Shown here one piece after another: positions 1-34,618 of a stretch of DNA of 64,000 bases. A program made the position numbers and the translations under genes. Location of the stretch: contig JAXIVH010000018.1 of the NCBI GenBank assembly GCA_036785325.1, forward strand, positions 1,422,059-1,486,058, in the 5' to 3' direction. Each line of letters opens with the position of its first letter. Position 1 is the first letter of the stretch. This stretch comes from Urophycis tenuis (Eukaryota > Chordata > Actinopteri > Gadiformes > Phycidae). Below the pieces are notes generated by a model, which was given only the letters and a program-made list of their open reading frames with translations, was not told the origin of the DNA and searched no databases.

Positions 1-699
1 TGCACGTGCTGCCTTTTGAATAGACCCAGGAAGGGAAGAAAAACCATGTGTTTTTTTTGTGCCTTGGTTCTTCCTATGTCTTCAGGATGCATGTATATAC
101 GTGTGTGTACGCGGGCGCGTCTATACGGTATATATACCTGCGTCTATGCAGCGAGTGTGCGCCTGTAAAAGATAAGGCCGCGTTTAAGAGGCTGGTCGTA
201 ACGTATAGTGTTTCTCCGCTAATTTCAATATAACAGCCTGTCTGAAGGTGCGATGTGCAGCCTGTGTTCTGTGCCCTCTACTTGGCTAATTGCATACTAA
301 CCCACACTGCCATGTAATGCGGCAATTGCAGGGGTGCCTGCGCACGCTGCCAGCTCCTCAAAGCTTCTGCTAACAGACCAAAAAGCCCAAACCTTCGCTC
401 TCAGCCCTCCCTCAGCTAATTAACATTGAGCTAGCGAGCGTGGCGGTGGCCACAGCGGGGCAGAGGCGCCGGTCTGGGTTTGTGCGCGCGGGGGGGTGTG
501 CGGGGGAGAGCCGCCGGTCACCGTGACATGCTGGGGCCGCCACGCTGAGCGCTGTCAACAAACACGCGCTGGCTTACACACCTGCTACACACGCTGCGCC
601 GTCCGGCTGACGGGGACAGTGTTACAGAGTGGATATCGGGATGGGCTGTGTGCCGTGTGACTGTACACTGTGCCGCCGCTGCTGCTGCTTTTTGCTTTT
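1..699. other. Left-end sequence without a recognisable gene
   Basis: I see no exon with coding character here on either strand. Bases 440-640 are GC-rich with several CpGs, and the rest is mixed sequence with short GT runs. It may be intron or flank of a gene lying to the left, but nothing in the window proves that. Confidence 0.5.
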
Positions 700-2262
700 G
701 TACTGTGTGTGCAGCTCTGCGACTCTATGTAGCAGTACCTTGTGTGTGCAGCCCTGTGACTCTATGTAGCTGTACCTTGTGTGTGCAGCTCTGTGACTCT
801 ATGTAGCAGTACCTTGTGTGTGCAGCTCTGTGACTCTATGTAACTGTACCTTGTGTGTGCAGCTCTGTGACTCTATGTAGCAGTACCTTGTGTGTGCAGC
901 TCTGTGACTCTATGTAGCTGTACCTTGTGTGTGCAGCTCTGTGACTCTATGTAGCTGTACTGTGCAGCTCTGTGACTCTATGTAGCTGTACTATGTGTGC
1001 AGCTCTGGGACTCTATGTAGCTGTACTGTGTGTGCAGCTCTGTGACTCTATGTAGCTGTACTGTGCAGCTCTGTGACTCTATGTAGCTGTACTGTGTGTG
1101 CAGCTCTGTGATTCTATGTAGCTGTACTGTGTGTGCAGCTCTGTGACTATATGTAGCTGTACTGTGTGTGCAGCTCTGTGACTCTATGTAGCTGTACCTT
1201 GTGTGTGCAGCTCTGTGACTCTATGTAGCTGTACTGTGTGTGCAGCTCTGTGACTATATGTAGCTGTACTGTGTGTGCAGCTCTGTGACTCTATGTAGCT
1301 GTACCTTGTGTGTGCAGCTCTGTGACTCTATGTAGCTGTACCTTGTGTGTGCAGCTCTGTGACTCTATGTAGCTGTACCTTGTGTGTGCAGCTCTGTGAC
1401 TCTATGTAGCTGTACCTTGTGTGGCAGCTCTGTGACTCTATGTAGCAGTACCTTGTGTGTGCAGCTCTGTGACTCTATGTAGCTGTACCTTGTGTGTGCA
1501 GCTCTGGGACTCTATGTAGCTGTACTGTGTGTGCAGCTCTGTGACTCTATGTAGCTGTACTGTGTGTGCAGCTCTGTGATTCTATGTAGCTGTACCTTGT
1601 GTGTGCAGCTCTGTTTATTCTATGTAGCTGTACTGTGTGTGCAGTTCTGTGACTCTATGTAGCTGTACTGTGTGTGCAGCTCTGTGACTCTATGTAGCTG
1701 TACCTTGTGTGTGCAGCTCTGTTTATTCTATGTAGCTGTACTGTGTGTGCAGCTCTGTGACTCTATGTAGCTGTACCTTGTGTGCAGCTCTGCTCTATGT
1801 TTCTGTACTGTGTGTGCAGCTCTGTGATTCTATGTAGCACTACTGTGTGTGCAGCTCTGTGGATCTATGTAGCTATACCTTGTGGGTGCAGCACTGTGAC
1901 TCTATGTAGCTGTACTGTGTGTGCAGCTCTGTGACTCTATATAGCTGTACTGTGTGTGCAGTTCTGTGACTCTAAGTAGCTGTACCTTGTGTGCAGCTCT
2001 ATGTCTCTTCGTAGCTGTACTGTGAGCTGCTCTATGACTCTATGTAGCTTTACTGTGTGTGCAGCTCTGTGACTCTACGTAGCAGTACTGTGTGTGCAGC
2101 TCTGTGAATATATGTAGCTGTAGTGTGTGTGCGGCTCTATGACTACATGTAGCTGTCCTGTGTATTTAGCTCTATGACTACTGTATATGTAGCTGTCCTG
2201 TGTATTTTGCTCGATGACTGTATGTAGCTGTACTGCGTGCAGCTTGATGCCTCTATGTAGAT
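700..2262. repeat. Large 35-37 bp minisatellite
   Basis: About 1.5 kb of head-to-tail repeats. The core reads GTGTGCAGCTCTGTGACTCT followed by a segment ending TATGTAGCTGTAC. Units of about 37 bp (with CCTT after GTA) alternate with units of about 35 bp (without it), and some carry CAGTACC instead of CTGTACC. I estimate just over 40 copies. Homogeneity is highest at 750-1700 and decays toward 2000-2262, where units lose the core. It has no coding potential. Confidence 0.95.
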
Positions 2263-2879
2263 GGTAACAGTGAAGTTCATGGGTAGTGCAGCTCTTTGCC
2301 TACAGCCATGGTTTTGTGCCGCACCACATTACTGGAGTTCTGCTTGATAGTAATGCTGTGGGGTTGAATAATAACATTTCCCTAAAATATGCTTTCATTC
2401 CTTTTTTGTTTAAAGACTTTAATAGATCTTGTTTACAGCAAAGACACCGATGTGTGCATAATAAACACATACAGTGTGAGGGCCTATACAGCCCATTCCT
2501 TATCAAGCCTGGTAAGCTAGTGCTAATTGTAAGTGCTTGATCCAGCTTGATCCTGTCCGGGGGAAAAACAAAAAACAAAAAAACAAAAAAAACAAAAAAC
2601 CAACTCATCGCAAACTGAAACCAACAGTGGCAGCACCCTGACACGCGCCTCCCACCCACCAGAACGCAATAGCCTCAATCTCCCCGCCGCAATTCAACCA
2701 TTTATGATGGAAAACTACTGGCATTCTGCTGCTGCTGCCCACAGCTGTGTGTTTTCTTAGCCAATTATGTAGCAGGCCGATGTATGAAAAAAAAAAAAAG
2801 AAGTAAACAGAAAGCGCAGGCTGGGAAATATCTGCCCACAACAGGGATGACTTCTCTCGGGGTGAGCATGCGTTGCGCT
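2263..2879. other. Spacer without recognisable gene
   Basis: Mixed sequence with an A-rich tract near 2565-2600 and another at 2787-2800. Small open frames exist on both strands, but none has recognisable protein similarity or splice context. Confidence 0.5.
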
Positions 2880-3240
2880 ATATGACAGAGCGCATAACTG
2901 TCACCGCGCTGTAGATGAGGGCGCAGCCAGGGAGGCCGGCCCCCTAAAGGCCCCCCCCTCCCCCCCTCCCCCCCTCCCCCCGTCGTCCGGGCCACGGCAT
3001 CCTCCACATCTGTTGCGATGGCTGCGTTCGCTCCGGTGTCCGTGAGGGCATGAATTAAAACACACGGCGGCTCCCGGGATGACGCGCAGTCGAGGTTGCG
3101 GGGCTCGGCGCCGGAGAGCGCGGAGGCGAACGCGCGTTTGGCGGCCGATGGCCTCGCCGCCGGCGATCACGCGGATCACGCCGCCATCACGAGCCGCAGA
3201 TCCGCCGCCTCACCCCGTTAAACAGACGTAGAGGGCTGTT
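2880..3240. promoter_or_regulatory. CpG-rich segment, possible promoter island
   Basis: This stretch is strongly GC-rich and full of CpG (for example the region 3061-3205), unlike the AT-rich surroundings, and it contains a C-run at 2948-2982. In vertebrates such islands usually mark promoters. It lies about 320 bp upstream of the unidentified reading frame split by the N gap, so it could serve that frame or a divergent gene to the left. No TATA box or defined start site was seen, and the direction is unknown. Confidence 0.4.
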
Positions 3241-3559
3241 TAAGAGGTCGGCTGGCCGAGGAGGTTGTAACACACCAGTTGACCGATCTCTGTTTAAAGA
3301 CTCCCTCCTCCCGATCGTTAGAGGATGACCCCCCCACACACACACACACATCAACGCTGAATGTGTTTTGTGAATTGCTCATCAACCCCCGTTACTCAAC
3401 ACCAACCTAACCCACCGCCCTCCTCTCTCTCCTCCCAGGTAATTCGGGGGCTGCCGGCTCCGACGTCCCCCCCCCCTCCCCATCCCTCCCCCCTCCCTCC
3501 CTCCCTCCCCCCTCGGCCCCCCCCAACCCCACCTCGCCTCCCCGGCTGTCTTCTATAAC

Positions 3560-3922
3560 ATGAGCTCTGGCTCCGCCCAGGATGTGGCAGTCGAGCATTT
3601 CCNNNNNNNNNNNNNNNNNNNNNNNNNNNNNNNNNNNNNNNNNNNNNNNNNNNNNNNNNNNNNNNNNNNNNNNNNNNNNNNNNNNNNNNNNNNNNNNNNN
3701 NNNNNNNNNNNNNNNNNNNNNNNNNNNNNNNNNNNNNNNNNNNNNNNNNNNNNNNNNNNNNNNNNNNNNNNNNNNNNNNNNNNNNNNNNNNNNNNNNNNN
3801 NNCGGTCCCGCCCGCACCGTCCGGGCAGCAGCCTCCGGAGCACGTCCGCAATGGGCTCATCCTCGTGCTGATCTCGTGTCTTTTAACTGTCTTTGGCCAA
3901 GTAATACAGCTCAAGTATCTCT
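3560..3922 (+). CDS. Unrecognised short reading frame with a possible membrane segment, split by an N gap
   Basis: An ATG at 3560 opens 14 codons (MSSGSAQDVAVEHF) before the gap of 200 Ns. After the gap, one frame from 3805 reads a proline/glutamine-rich stretch and then a strongly hydrophobic run (GLILVLISCLLTVFGQVI) before a TAA at 3920-3922. The two parts are in different nominal frames, but the gap length is a placeholder, so that does not exclude one protein. This would be a small protein with a single C-terminal transmembrane helix. I do not recognise the family. A splice donor-like GTAATA at 3907 offers an alternative exon end. Whether it is a gene at all is uncertain. Confidence 0.25.
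3603..3802. other. Assembly gap (200 N)
   Basis: Exactly 200 Ns, a conventional placeholder rather than a measured length. The left flank is a C/T-rich low-complexity stretch (about 3465-3530), which may have caused the break. Confidence 0.99.
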
Positions 3923-4384
3923 AAATATGTTGACCATTCTTCCACAGTACCGTCAATACTGGCCAACTATCATATACATCCAGCTATTGTGACATAGATA
4001 GGCCTACTTTGTATCCACTTAATCACTTTTTCCTTCGGTCTGTACTTAATGTATCCCCTCGTCTTGGGACAGCTTGTCACTCGAATTAACATCGATGCGG
4101 ATGGGGAAACAAGGCTCTTCAGTCTCAACTACAGTCTCACCTGTTCAGGCTGTTGTCTACGTATCTTAATTGTTCTGCAACATGAAAGAGATGATAATAC
4201 TCGTTTACGATTTTTTGTGTGGATTTGCCTCAGCAAAAACAGCCATACAGATGACAGACAACGAGATACTGCTTGATTTCTGAGTCAGACTTAGTAACAC
4301 TTGTACTCATCAGTGTGCCAGGTAGCCTGCATCACTCCATTAAAACTAACATCAAGTAGGCCTAGTGTCTATGTTATTCATGTG

Positions 4385-4475
4385 TATCCCACTTACATTA
4401 TCCTACATTTACATTTAGGGCATTTAACGCTTTTATCCAAAGCGACTTACTAAAGTACATTTACAGAAGAAGGTG
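4385..4475 (+). repeat. Fragment of a widespread teleost dispersed repeat
   Basis: The stretch around ACGCTTTTATCCAAAGCGAC matches a motif that recurs in many fish genomes. Related copies occur elsewhere in this window (about 7738-7905, 23930-24100, 43655-44055, 54858-54995, and in opposite orientation at 47389-47440). This copy is only the motif end and is flanked by AT-rich DNA. Confidence 0.6.
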
Positions 4476-5449
4476 AAACATTATTGTAGGCTATATTATT
4501 TGAGATCTAAATGTTATTTTGTTGTTGTTGTTTTTTTTTATTGAGAATTGTCATGAGTGATGCAGGCTGTAGGCTAGGTGTCTAAATCTAGATGGCATAA
4601 ATGGTTAACTTCTATCAATTTATTTATCGTTTATTTCTCAATCAAAATGAAAATATACACTATAGGCCTATAGGAATACAGAATATAGAAATATGCTTAG
4701 TGTATGCCTTTCAGTGGTCAACGTTGGACTTAAAAAAATCGGATGTTATTAATTATATTCGATCAATAGTTGATTCGATTGTCTGTGTATAGGCCTATAT
4801 GCGATATATTTTAATCAAATAAATAAATGAATAAGAGAGAGAAACAGGCGCTCCGAGGTATACTCCCACTTCTCTGATTGGATGATATTCTCTGTGTCAT
4901 GTGGCAACAAGGATGCAAAGACGGAACATAAACAAAAGAAGCGACTGCAAGAATGATGTCTCGATATCTGCTCAGGTATGAATGAAGAAACGACACGAAA
5001 CCAGTCCAAGAAATACCATAGTGAACTACATTCCAACCCCGTAGCCCACACATATCTGTAGAAACGAATACTGAATATTGGAAACACAATCATGACACAC
5101 CATCTTATGATCACGTTGAAGGTTTTATTCTACAAATCATTGATGAATGGCACGTAAATAAACCCGTTAGAATGTACACACGCAAACATATCCCTTTTAA
5201 GAATTCGTTTTTTCAAACGTTGAAATTGAGTTATAAATAAACTCAGCGCTCATCTTGCTGCCAACCGCCAAACACATAACCGGCATTCTTGAGTTTCCAT
5301 TTACCTCCAAGGAGATCATCTCCATTTCACTAACATAGGCTACTATAATTAGACGTACATTAAACCTTACGAAACCCAAATGTCACTAAGTGGACAACAG
5401 GCTACATTATAGCATGCTCCAGCCCGTTTGGCATCACTGCTTTTATTAA

Positions 5450-5545
5450 TTTTCAATATGTATATATTTAGGGACCGAGCCTGTGAAACAGGACGAGGTC
5501 CCTTTTGAAATTGGTCCGTTTTTTATTATTATTATTATTATTATT
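5450..5545. repeat. Possible dispersed repeat ending in (ATT)n
   Basis: GGGACCGAGC through GAGGTCCC, followed by a T-rich stretch and (ATT) repeats at 5524-5545, looks like a fish interspersed repeat I have a general impression of. GGGACC and GGTCCC also form a short inverted pair. The class is not assigned. Confidence 0.3.
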
Positions 5546-5782
5546 TCAGGGATCTTTGACGTTGATTTGCACTATCTGAACATATACGAAAAGTCAATTT
5601 TTTTTGGCAAAGTTGTCATTATTATTATTGTTTATTTATTTACTCTCTTTTTTTAAAACTAGATTAATGATTTCTGTGAATTAAACAATGTAGGCCTTTG
5701 TAAATCAACCAGATACTCCTTTATCTGGTCGATAAAGGTGTATAAAAATGAGTTAATTGGTTTCATTGTTGTTGTGGTTGAG

Positions 5783-5975
5783 CCACACACACACACACAC
5801 ACACTTAAATCCAGCCTGGGTGGAAGACCCCATCCATAGTGCCCTGCAAGATGCTGTATGTGTTATTACCCAGGATGCACTGCAGCAGATTGGAACCAAG
5901 ACGACACAGTCAGCTGTTCACCTTGGTCAGTTGCCCCACTGGAGGTTCAGTGTCTGTCTCACACACACAGACACG

Positions 5976-6028
<53 letters not shown>

Positions 6029-6170
6029 GTCTCAGACACACACGCACACACACACACACACACATATACATTCTCTCTCTGTCTCCACCCAGACATATAC
6101 ACTCTGCCTGTCTACATCCTCACTCTCCATTTTGAATAATTCCTCCAGAATAGTGATACACTCACACACG

Positions 6171-6222
<52 letters not shown>
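5783..6222. repeat. Microsatellite cluster, (CA)n and (TC)n
   Basis: (CA)n at 5784-5805, (TC)n at about 5979-6027, (CA)n at about 6040-6064 and (CA)n at about 6167-6222, separated by short unique spacers. All long open frames over this cluster are repeat translations. Confidence 0.95.
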
Positions 6223-6224
<2 letters not shown>

Positions 6225-6499
6225 AAAACAGAGCAATCTGAAAAGTCATCAACACTTTCAACATGTGCAGCGCGAGGCTATAGTGGTCTCTGGCAACAGT
6301 TGAAAGATTAAGACTGTAAACCGACCCTTTTAGCGCCGTAGCAGGCCTCCAAGCAGGCCTGTTGTGGTCCCTGGTAGAGTTTGACATGGTCTTCACACAG
6401 GTGTCTCTATCAGAGCCTACGCGTTGTGCCACACCGCGGGGCCTCTGCGTCTCGCACCACAGCGGTGCACACTCGTGCGTAATAGTGATCATGATGATT

Positions 6500-6800
6500 A
6501 TCGAGGAGGGCCGCGGTGCGACGTATTAAAAGCTAAGTGCTTCCCGGCTGCTGTGTAACCGGAGACGGGCTGAGCGACAGCTGTGAGAGACAGACGAGGG
6601 CCTGCAGGATCCGGGTGGGGGTAGGGAGGGGGGGGGGGGTGGTGTGGGGGTGAGGGGGGTGAGGGTGGCGGGGGGGGTTGGTGGGAGGGCTGGGTGGGGG
6701 GGGGGGGGGGGGGGGGTCGACGTCGACGGCGGGAGAAGGGGGCGCAGAGCTTGTCGGAAATAACCTCTGCTTTACTCCGGGTCTTCGACTGAGCGACACG
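6500..6800 (+). promoter_or_regulatory. chrne: Likely chrne proximal promoter and 5' UTR
   Basis: This is the sequence immediately upstream of the chrne start codon. A CAGCTG E-box lies at 6578-6583, about 220 bp before the ATG; E-boxes bound by myogenic factors drive muscle receptor subunit genes in vertebrates. Two long G-runs (about 6629-6639 and 6697-6716) could form quadruplex structures. I did not find an exact CCGGAA N-box, the synaptic element known from mammalian CHRNE. The start site was not located. Confidence 0.3.
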
Positions 6801-14520
<7,720 letters not shown>

Positions 14521-15390
14521 ACAGCCGACCGGGGCAAAACATGGAGCACACTCTAAGCCGTGCCAATGGTGACCTCACCGGGAGCCCTCTGGAGAGGCAG
14601 GTTGGTCTGGACACCCGGCTGCCCGGCCTTCCGTTCAGAAGCCCAGCCCAGTCCGTGTACCAAGCTTTGTTTTGATTTATGTTTGTATTCTCTCGTAACC
14701 AGTTCTAGGGGTGCGTCGGGGGTTACGTATGGCAACACACCTGGCACATAGCCCCCATGCTGCGGGTGGTGGTGGTGGTGGTGGTGGTGGCGGGGCAGGG
14801 GGGGGCAGATGTGTTACCGTGGAAACGAGGTTGCCCTGATAAGAGTCATGAGTTATAATTTAACACACACAGCCTTACAGCGCACTCTCTCAGTGCTCTG
14901 TGGTTCCTACTCACCTGCTGCCAACTGGTCGAGGACTGTGGAGGCTGGTAAAACAAGGGTTATTTTTCTAAAATAATGTATTCCATTGTATTGTATTACA
15001 CATTATACACACTGTAATGTCTCTGATGGAGATTCTGGGATGTGTGTTCGATGCCCCCCTGATCGTCATGGTCTTCTGTGATACCCGGTTTATCAAAAAC
15101 ACACCAAGCAAGTGAATACAGAATCAAGTAGTACACAATACCAGATGAAGTACCAAAGCTTTTTTTTTTTTTTATGTAATGTTGTTGCCGCAATATGAGA
15201 TCATAATTTTTTACGAAAATGTTATGTTTCCTTTTTGAGTTTCACGGTAAATTGTATTAAGTTTGAGCAACATAATGTTAGACTTAGCAAGTACTTGAAA
15301 TTGAAAAAAAACTTGAAACAATACATTTATAAAAAACTGAATTTATTTTAAGTGAATCTAATACTTTTGCATGTATAAACTTTGAATAAA
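14521..15390 (+). other. chrne: chrne 3' UTR and flank with a candidate poly(A) signal
   Basis: The sequence after the chrne stop becomes AT-rich and has a (GGT)n run near 14766-14790. AATAAA at 15385-15390 is a reasonable polyadenylation signal, giving a 3' UTR of about 0.9 kb. A further AATAAA-containing stretch is near 15706. Which one is used cannot be told from sequence. Confidence 0.35.
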
Positions 15391-16869
15391 ACAACAGTTA
15401 ATGTAATGACCTTGAATATTGTTCCTTCTTTTTCAGTCATACATCTATTACATCTATGATGATTGTGAACATTGCAAACCAACTTAACAAAATACGTGAC
15501 TTTTTTTTTTTATACTGTCACACTATTGGCTGTAACATTTTGCGCATGACTGAATGCAAAGCAGCTCCAGAAACAGATTGCAGATTGAACATGAACAAGT
15601 GAGCGAGAGAAACCGTTAACATTTCGCAGACAGGAATAGGCCTAACTAAAGCCACTGGGACAGAAGGCTGAAGCAACTCTGTTGGTATGCTGAAGCGTTG
15701 GCCATTAAAAATAAAATGCACGGGCAAAATGTTTGAAGTGGCTCTTTTAAGGACCCTGACCTGTGAATGACCTCCAATGTCGTGTGTATATATATATATT
15801 GTGTGTATATATATATTGCGTGTATATATATATATATATATGCTTGTAAAAATCTCCTCTGGTAGCAGTGCGTCCATGGCTGTTTTAACAGTATTGATAA
15901 CATGCTCGACTATGTTTACAAGTTAACATTGTAGTAGTCGTAGTAATAATATAGTAAAAATAATTATCTTGTTTGATTGATTGCTTCTTATGTCGAATCA
16001 TTTGAGTTCATTTGAAAGGAAAAGTTTTTGTTATTGAATATTTTTATGATGATATTAATATTACGGATGCATAGATTATTGTACATATTTTTGTTGAAAA
16101 TGGCAATCTCTTATTTGTATTATTTGAAATCCTTATCCTTTGTAACTAACATCAACTGTGCATCTGTGTGTCCAGTAGAGGGCCCCATTGAGCTTAGAGC
16201 AAACTTCTCTTCCATGTCATACCTTACCCTCTTCTGGTTTTATTTTGAAGGTCTTTAATCATGACAGGCTTATCATTATTAAAAGGAGCCGATGAGGGCA
16301 GTCTTGCCACCACTTAATTAAATAAATCAAAAGTTATATATACAAAATCATTAATTATATATAATTATATAATACATAATTATGTAGAATATTGTACTAT
16401 CTATGATTAAACGATTTCTGATTTCTGATTTATCTACGACTCAGCCTGACCTCGCAATGAAAATCGGCACAGCGCATTAACAAACGCGACAGTTGCAGTC
16501 ATTTTTTCTTGCGCTTTCTTGAGAATGTGCGAGTCCCCAGATTTACCACGGGGACTTCCACGAAGCTCCACTGAATTGAAGGAATGCCATTCCCATTGGT
16601 ATTCTGTGTCCGGATGCAGTCGAGTTTCAACTTGTCCTGTTTCTTTAGGCCTGCGCACCAGCAGCTACTCCTACGTAGAGTGTGGGCTGCAAAGTGGGGT
16701 TCTCACGCAAAGTACGTGACGTGGAAAAGGCTCTGGCTCTCGCAAACAGATGGTCCACTGCGTTCCCCTATTTCATGAAAAAAAATGATTTGTCAGACAG
16801 ATGCTTTGCAATAATTCCCATGCATGTACAGGCTATGTGGTTATCACGTTATCACAGATGCTTTCCCCC
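15391..16869. other. AT-rich spacer between chrne and pld2
   Basis: No recognisable exon. It holds an (AT)n/TGTATATA cluster at 15785-15841 and AT-rich runs near 16320-16390. Short frames near 16430-16900 have no recognisable similarity. Confidence 0.5.
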
Positions 16870-17088
16870 AGTCTTCTCCTCTTTCCCCTTTGCGTAGTGC
16901 CTGTATATAGGCGTCGCTCCTCACTGGGAGGGACCTGAGAAGTGCATCACCGTCGACGTTCGTGAAACATGTTGTGGTGAACGGCTCCTTCTAGGCTTGG
17001 CTTTTTTTGTTGTTGCTATTCTCGTTACTTCGGTCGAATATCGCCTTCGGTTTCTGATCAATCGTGGGTGTACGCTTAACATTTTGAG
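16870..17088 (+). promoter_or_regulatory. pld2: Candidate pld2 promoter and non-coding first exon
   Basis: A TATA-like TATATAG at 16904-16910 is preceded by a pyrimidine-rich stretch. It is followed after about 180 bp by a good donor (GAG|GTACGT at 17089). A non-coding exon ending there and splicing to an exon carrying the ATG at 18891 would be a typical arrangement, but this is an inference from position and splice signals only. Confidence 0.25.
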
Positions 17089-18813
<1,725 letters not shown>

Positions 18814-18890
18814 GCACACACAGACATGTAAAGCATCCACCATTGTTTGGTTTGAAAATAGACTAGGCTGACAGCAAGAGGACAGCGGCG

Positions 18891-32592
<13,702 letters not shown>

Positions 32593-32605
32593 GCGCCAGC
32601 GTGAA

Positions 32606-32975
32606 GGTGAGACTCACTAGAGTACTAATAGAGTACTAATAGAGTACTAATAGAGTACTACTAGTGTACTACTAGAGTACTACTAGTGTATTACTAGAGT
32701 ACTACTAGAGTAATACTAGAGTAATACTAGTGTACTACTAGAGTACTACTAGAGTACTACTAGTGTACTACTAGAGTATTACTAGAGTACTACTAGAGTA
32801 CTACTAGAGTACTACTAGAGTACTACTAGAGTACTACTAGAGTACTACTAGTGTACTACTAGAGTACTACTAGAGTACTACTAGAGTACTACTAGAGTAC
32901 TACTAGAGTACTCCTAGTGTACTCCTAGTGTACTACTAGAGTACTACTAGAGTACTACTAGAGACCTACTAGAGA
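32606..32975. repeat. Short-unit tandem array AGAGTACTACT downstream of the pld2 stop
   Basis: About 30 units of roughly 11-12 bp (variants AGAGTACTAAT, AGTGTACTACT, AGAGTAATACT). It begins 14 bp after the stop codon, so it would lie in the 3' UTR of pld2. A few diverged units reappear at 33060-33110. Confidence 0.93.
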
Positions 32976-34326
32976 ACGACTAACTCAGCCGCTGCACCAG
33001 TACTGAACTATAACTATAACTACAACTATATCTATAACCTTCCCCCTCCACGGTTACTAAAGAGTCCTGCTAGAGTACTACTACTAGAGTGCTACGAGAG
33101 TACTACTAACTCACCCACTACTCCTGTACTGGCTGATTACTGTGACTATCGATTACTAAACGATTACTGCAATGTAGTCGGAGCACTGTATTCTCATTGG
33201 GAATATTGATACATTGTGTGAAACAGATATTATGTCCACCATATGCTAGCTAGCACATTTCTAATTATACCAACACACTAGCAAACAATGTCGATTAAGA
33301 TAACGTGAAAGATGTCAGATGTTTTCCCCTCACAATGTCTCGATCCCTTAACATGCCTCTTATCCCCTCTAGAGCGCCCCCCCAGCCTGCAAAAGACCCT
33401 CTAATATGAAGTGTCCATAACGTGATGTCAGCTCTCCCAGCCCTCCACCACTTGATGACAATATTGCTCATTTTTTAATCTTTTATAATCCCCCCCCCCT
33501 CCGTAATCTGCGGCTTGGGAACAGTATGGCTAACAATGACCTCATGTTTTGTCTTTGCTGCCCGTGCTAATCTCTGTACACTGGCATGCAGTGTGTGTGA
33601 CAATGGACCCTTTTGTTGAGGGGGAGGAGTTGGCTTTGGGTTGGCTTTGGAATGCGATCATATACAACAACCTCCTGTCCAAATTAAGCCATTCATTGAA
33701 GGAATTCTTTTTTTTTTTTTTTTTACATATATATGGTCAGAAAGTTGCAGTTTCCCTGCTTTGTTGTGGTTCCGATGCCTTGTTGAAAGCGAATAAAGCA
33801 TGACCTGAAAGGATTTGAAGGTCAGGTCCAAAAAACATAATTGTTTTGAAAAAAGGACCCAAGAATTGTTTTTTAAATATGTAAAAGTGTAGTTGTTTCA
33901 TTCTCAACGATAATAATAATATTTTTTTAACGAAAGAAAAAATGACGTTATAACAAAAACCACTACTAAACTTTTCATGTAATGACTTAAAACATTTTTT
34001 TTCAAATGTATCAGGCCAAAAGTTAGTCTACTTAAAACAAGTATGTATGTTTAGTACATAAAAATTGTTGTAATTTTTAGATTACTCTTTTTATTTCTTT
34101 ATAGAGCTAGCTGTAATTTGCTGTACACTTTACAATGCAACCTGAACCAAAGTGATGATGTTGTAAATGAACATCTGAGCTGTAATTGCCATGTTGTAAC
34201 AGGATTCGCACATCTCAGTGGATTTGGGTACATGGTGTACATTTATTCTAGTAAGGTTCTCGGGAGGGTGGGTGGAAATATTTCCCTTTCCTCTGCTCTG
34301 TCTCTTCTCCTATATTTTTTTTTTTT

Positions 34327-34327
<1 letters not shown>

Positions 34328-34407
<80 letters not shown>

Positions 34408-34408
34408 G

Positions 34409-34477
<69 letters not shown>

Positions 34478-34507
34478 CTCTCACTCTCTCTCTCATCTCT
34501 CTCTCTC

Positions 34508-34590
<83 letters not shown>

Positions 34591-34618
34591 CTGTCTCTCT
34601 CTGCCTCTGTCTCTCTCT
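34328..34618. repeat. (CT)n microsatellite, about 290 bp
   Basis: A long CT tract with CC, CG, CA and TG interruptions, between pld2 and mink1. Confidence 0.97.

Larger units (their letters stand above)
3923..5780. other. AT-rich spacer with dispersed-repeat fragments
   Basis: No exon recognised. Apart from the repeat pieces listed separately (about 4385-4475 and 5450-5545), it is AT-rich unique-looking sequence. Open frames here are short and unsupported. Confidence 0.5.

Noticed and set aside
700..2262. Possible CRISPR-like array
   Set aside because: The units are directly adjacent with no unique spacers, and the genome is vertebrate; it is a minisatellite. The same applies to 27785-28720 and 47980-48825.
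3907..3992. Tiny intron joining 3906 to 3943 in the unidentified frame
   Set aside because: The implied intron of about 36 nt is too short for vertebrate splicing.
15785..15841. TATA boxes at TATATATA runs
   Set aside because: They are part of an (AT)n/TGTATATA microsatellite with no downstream first exon.
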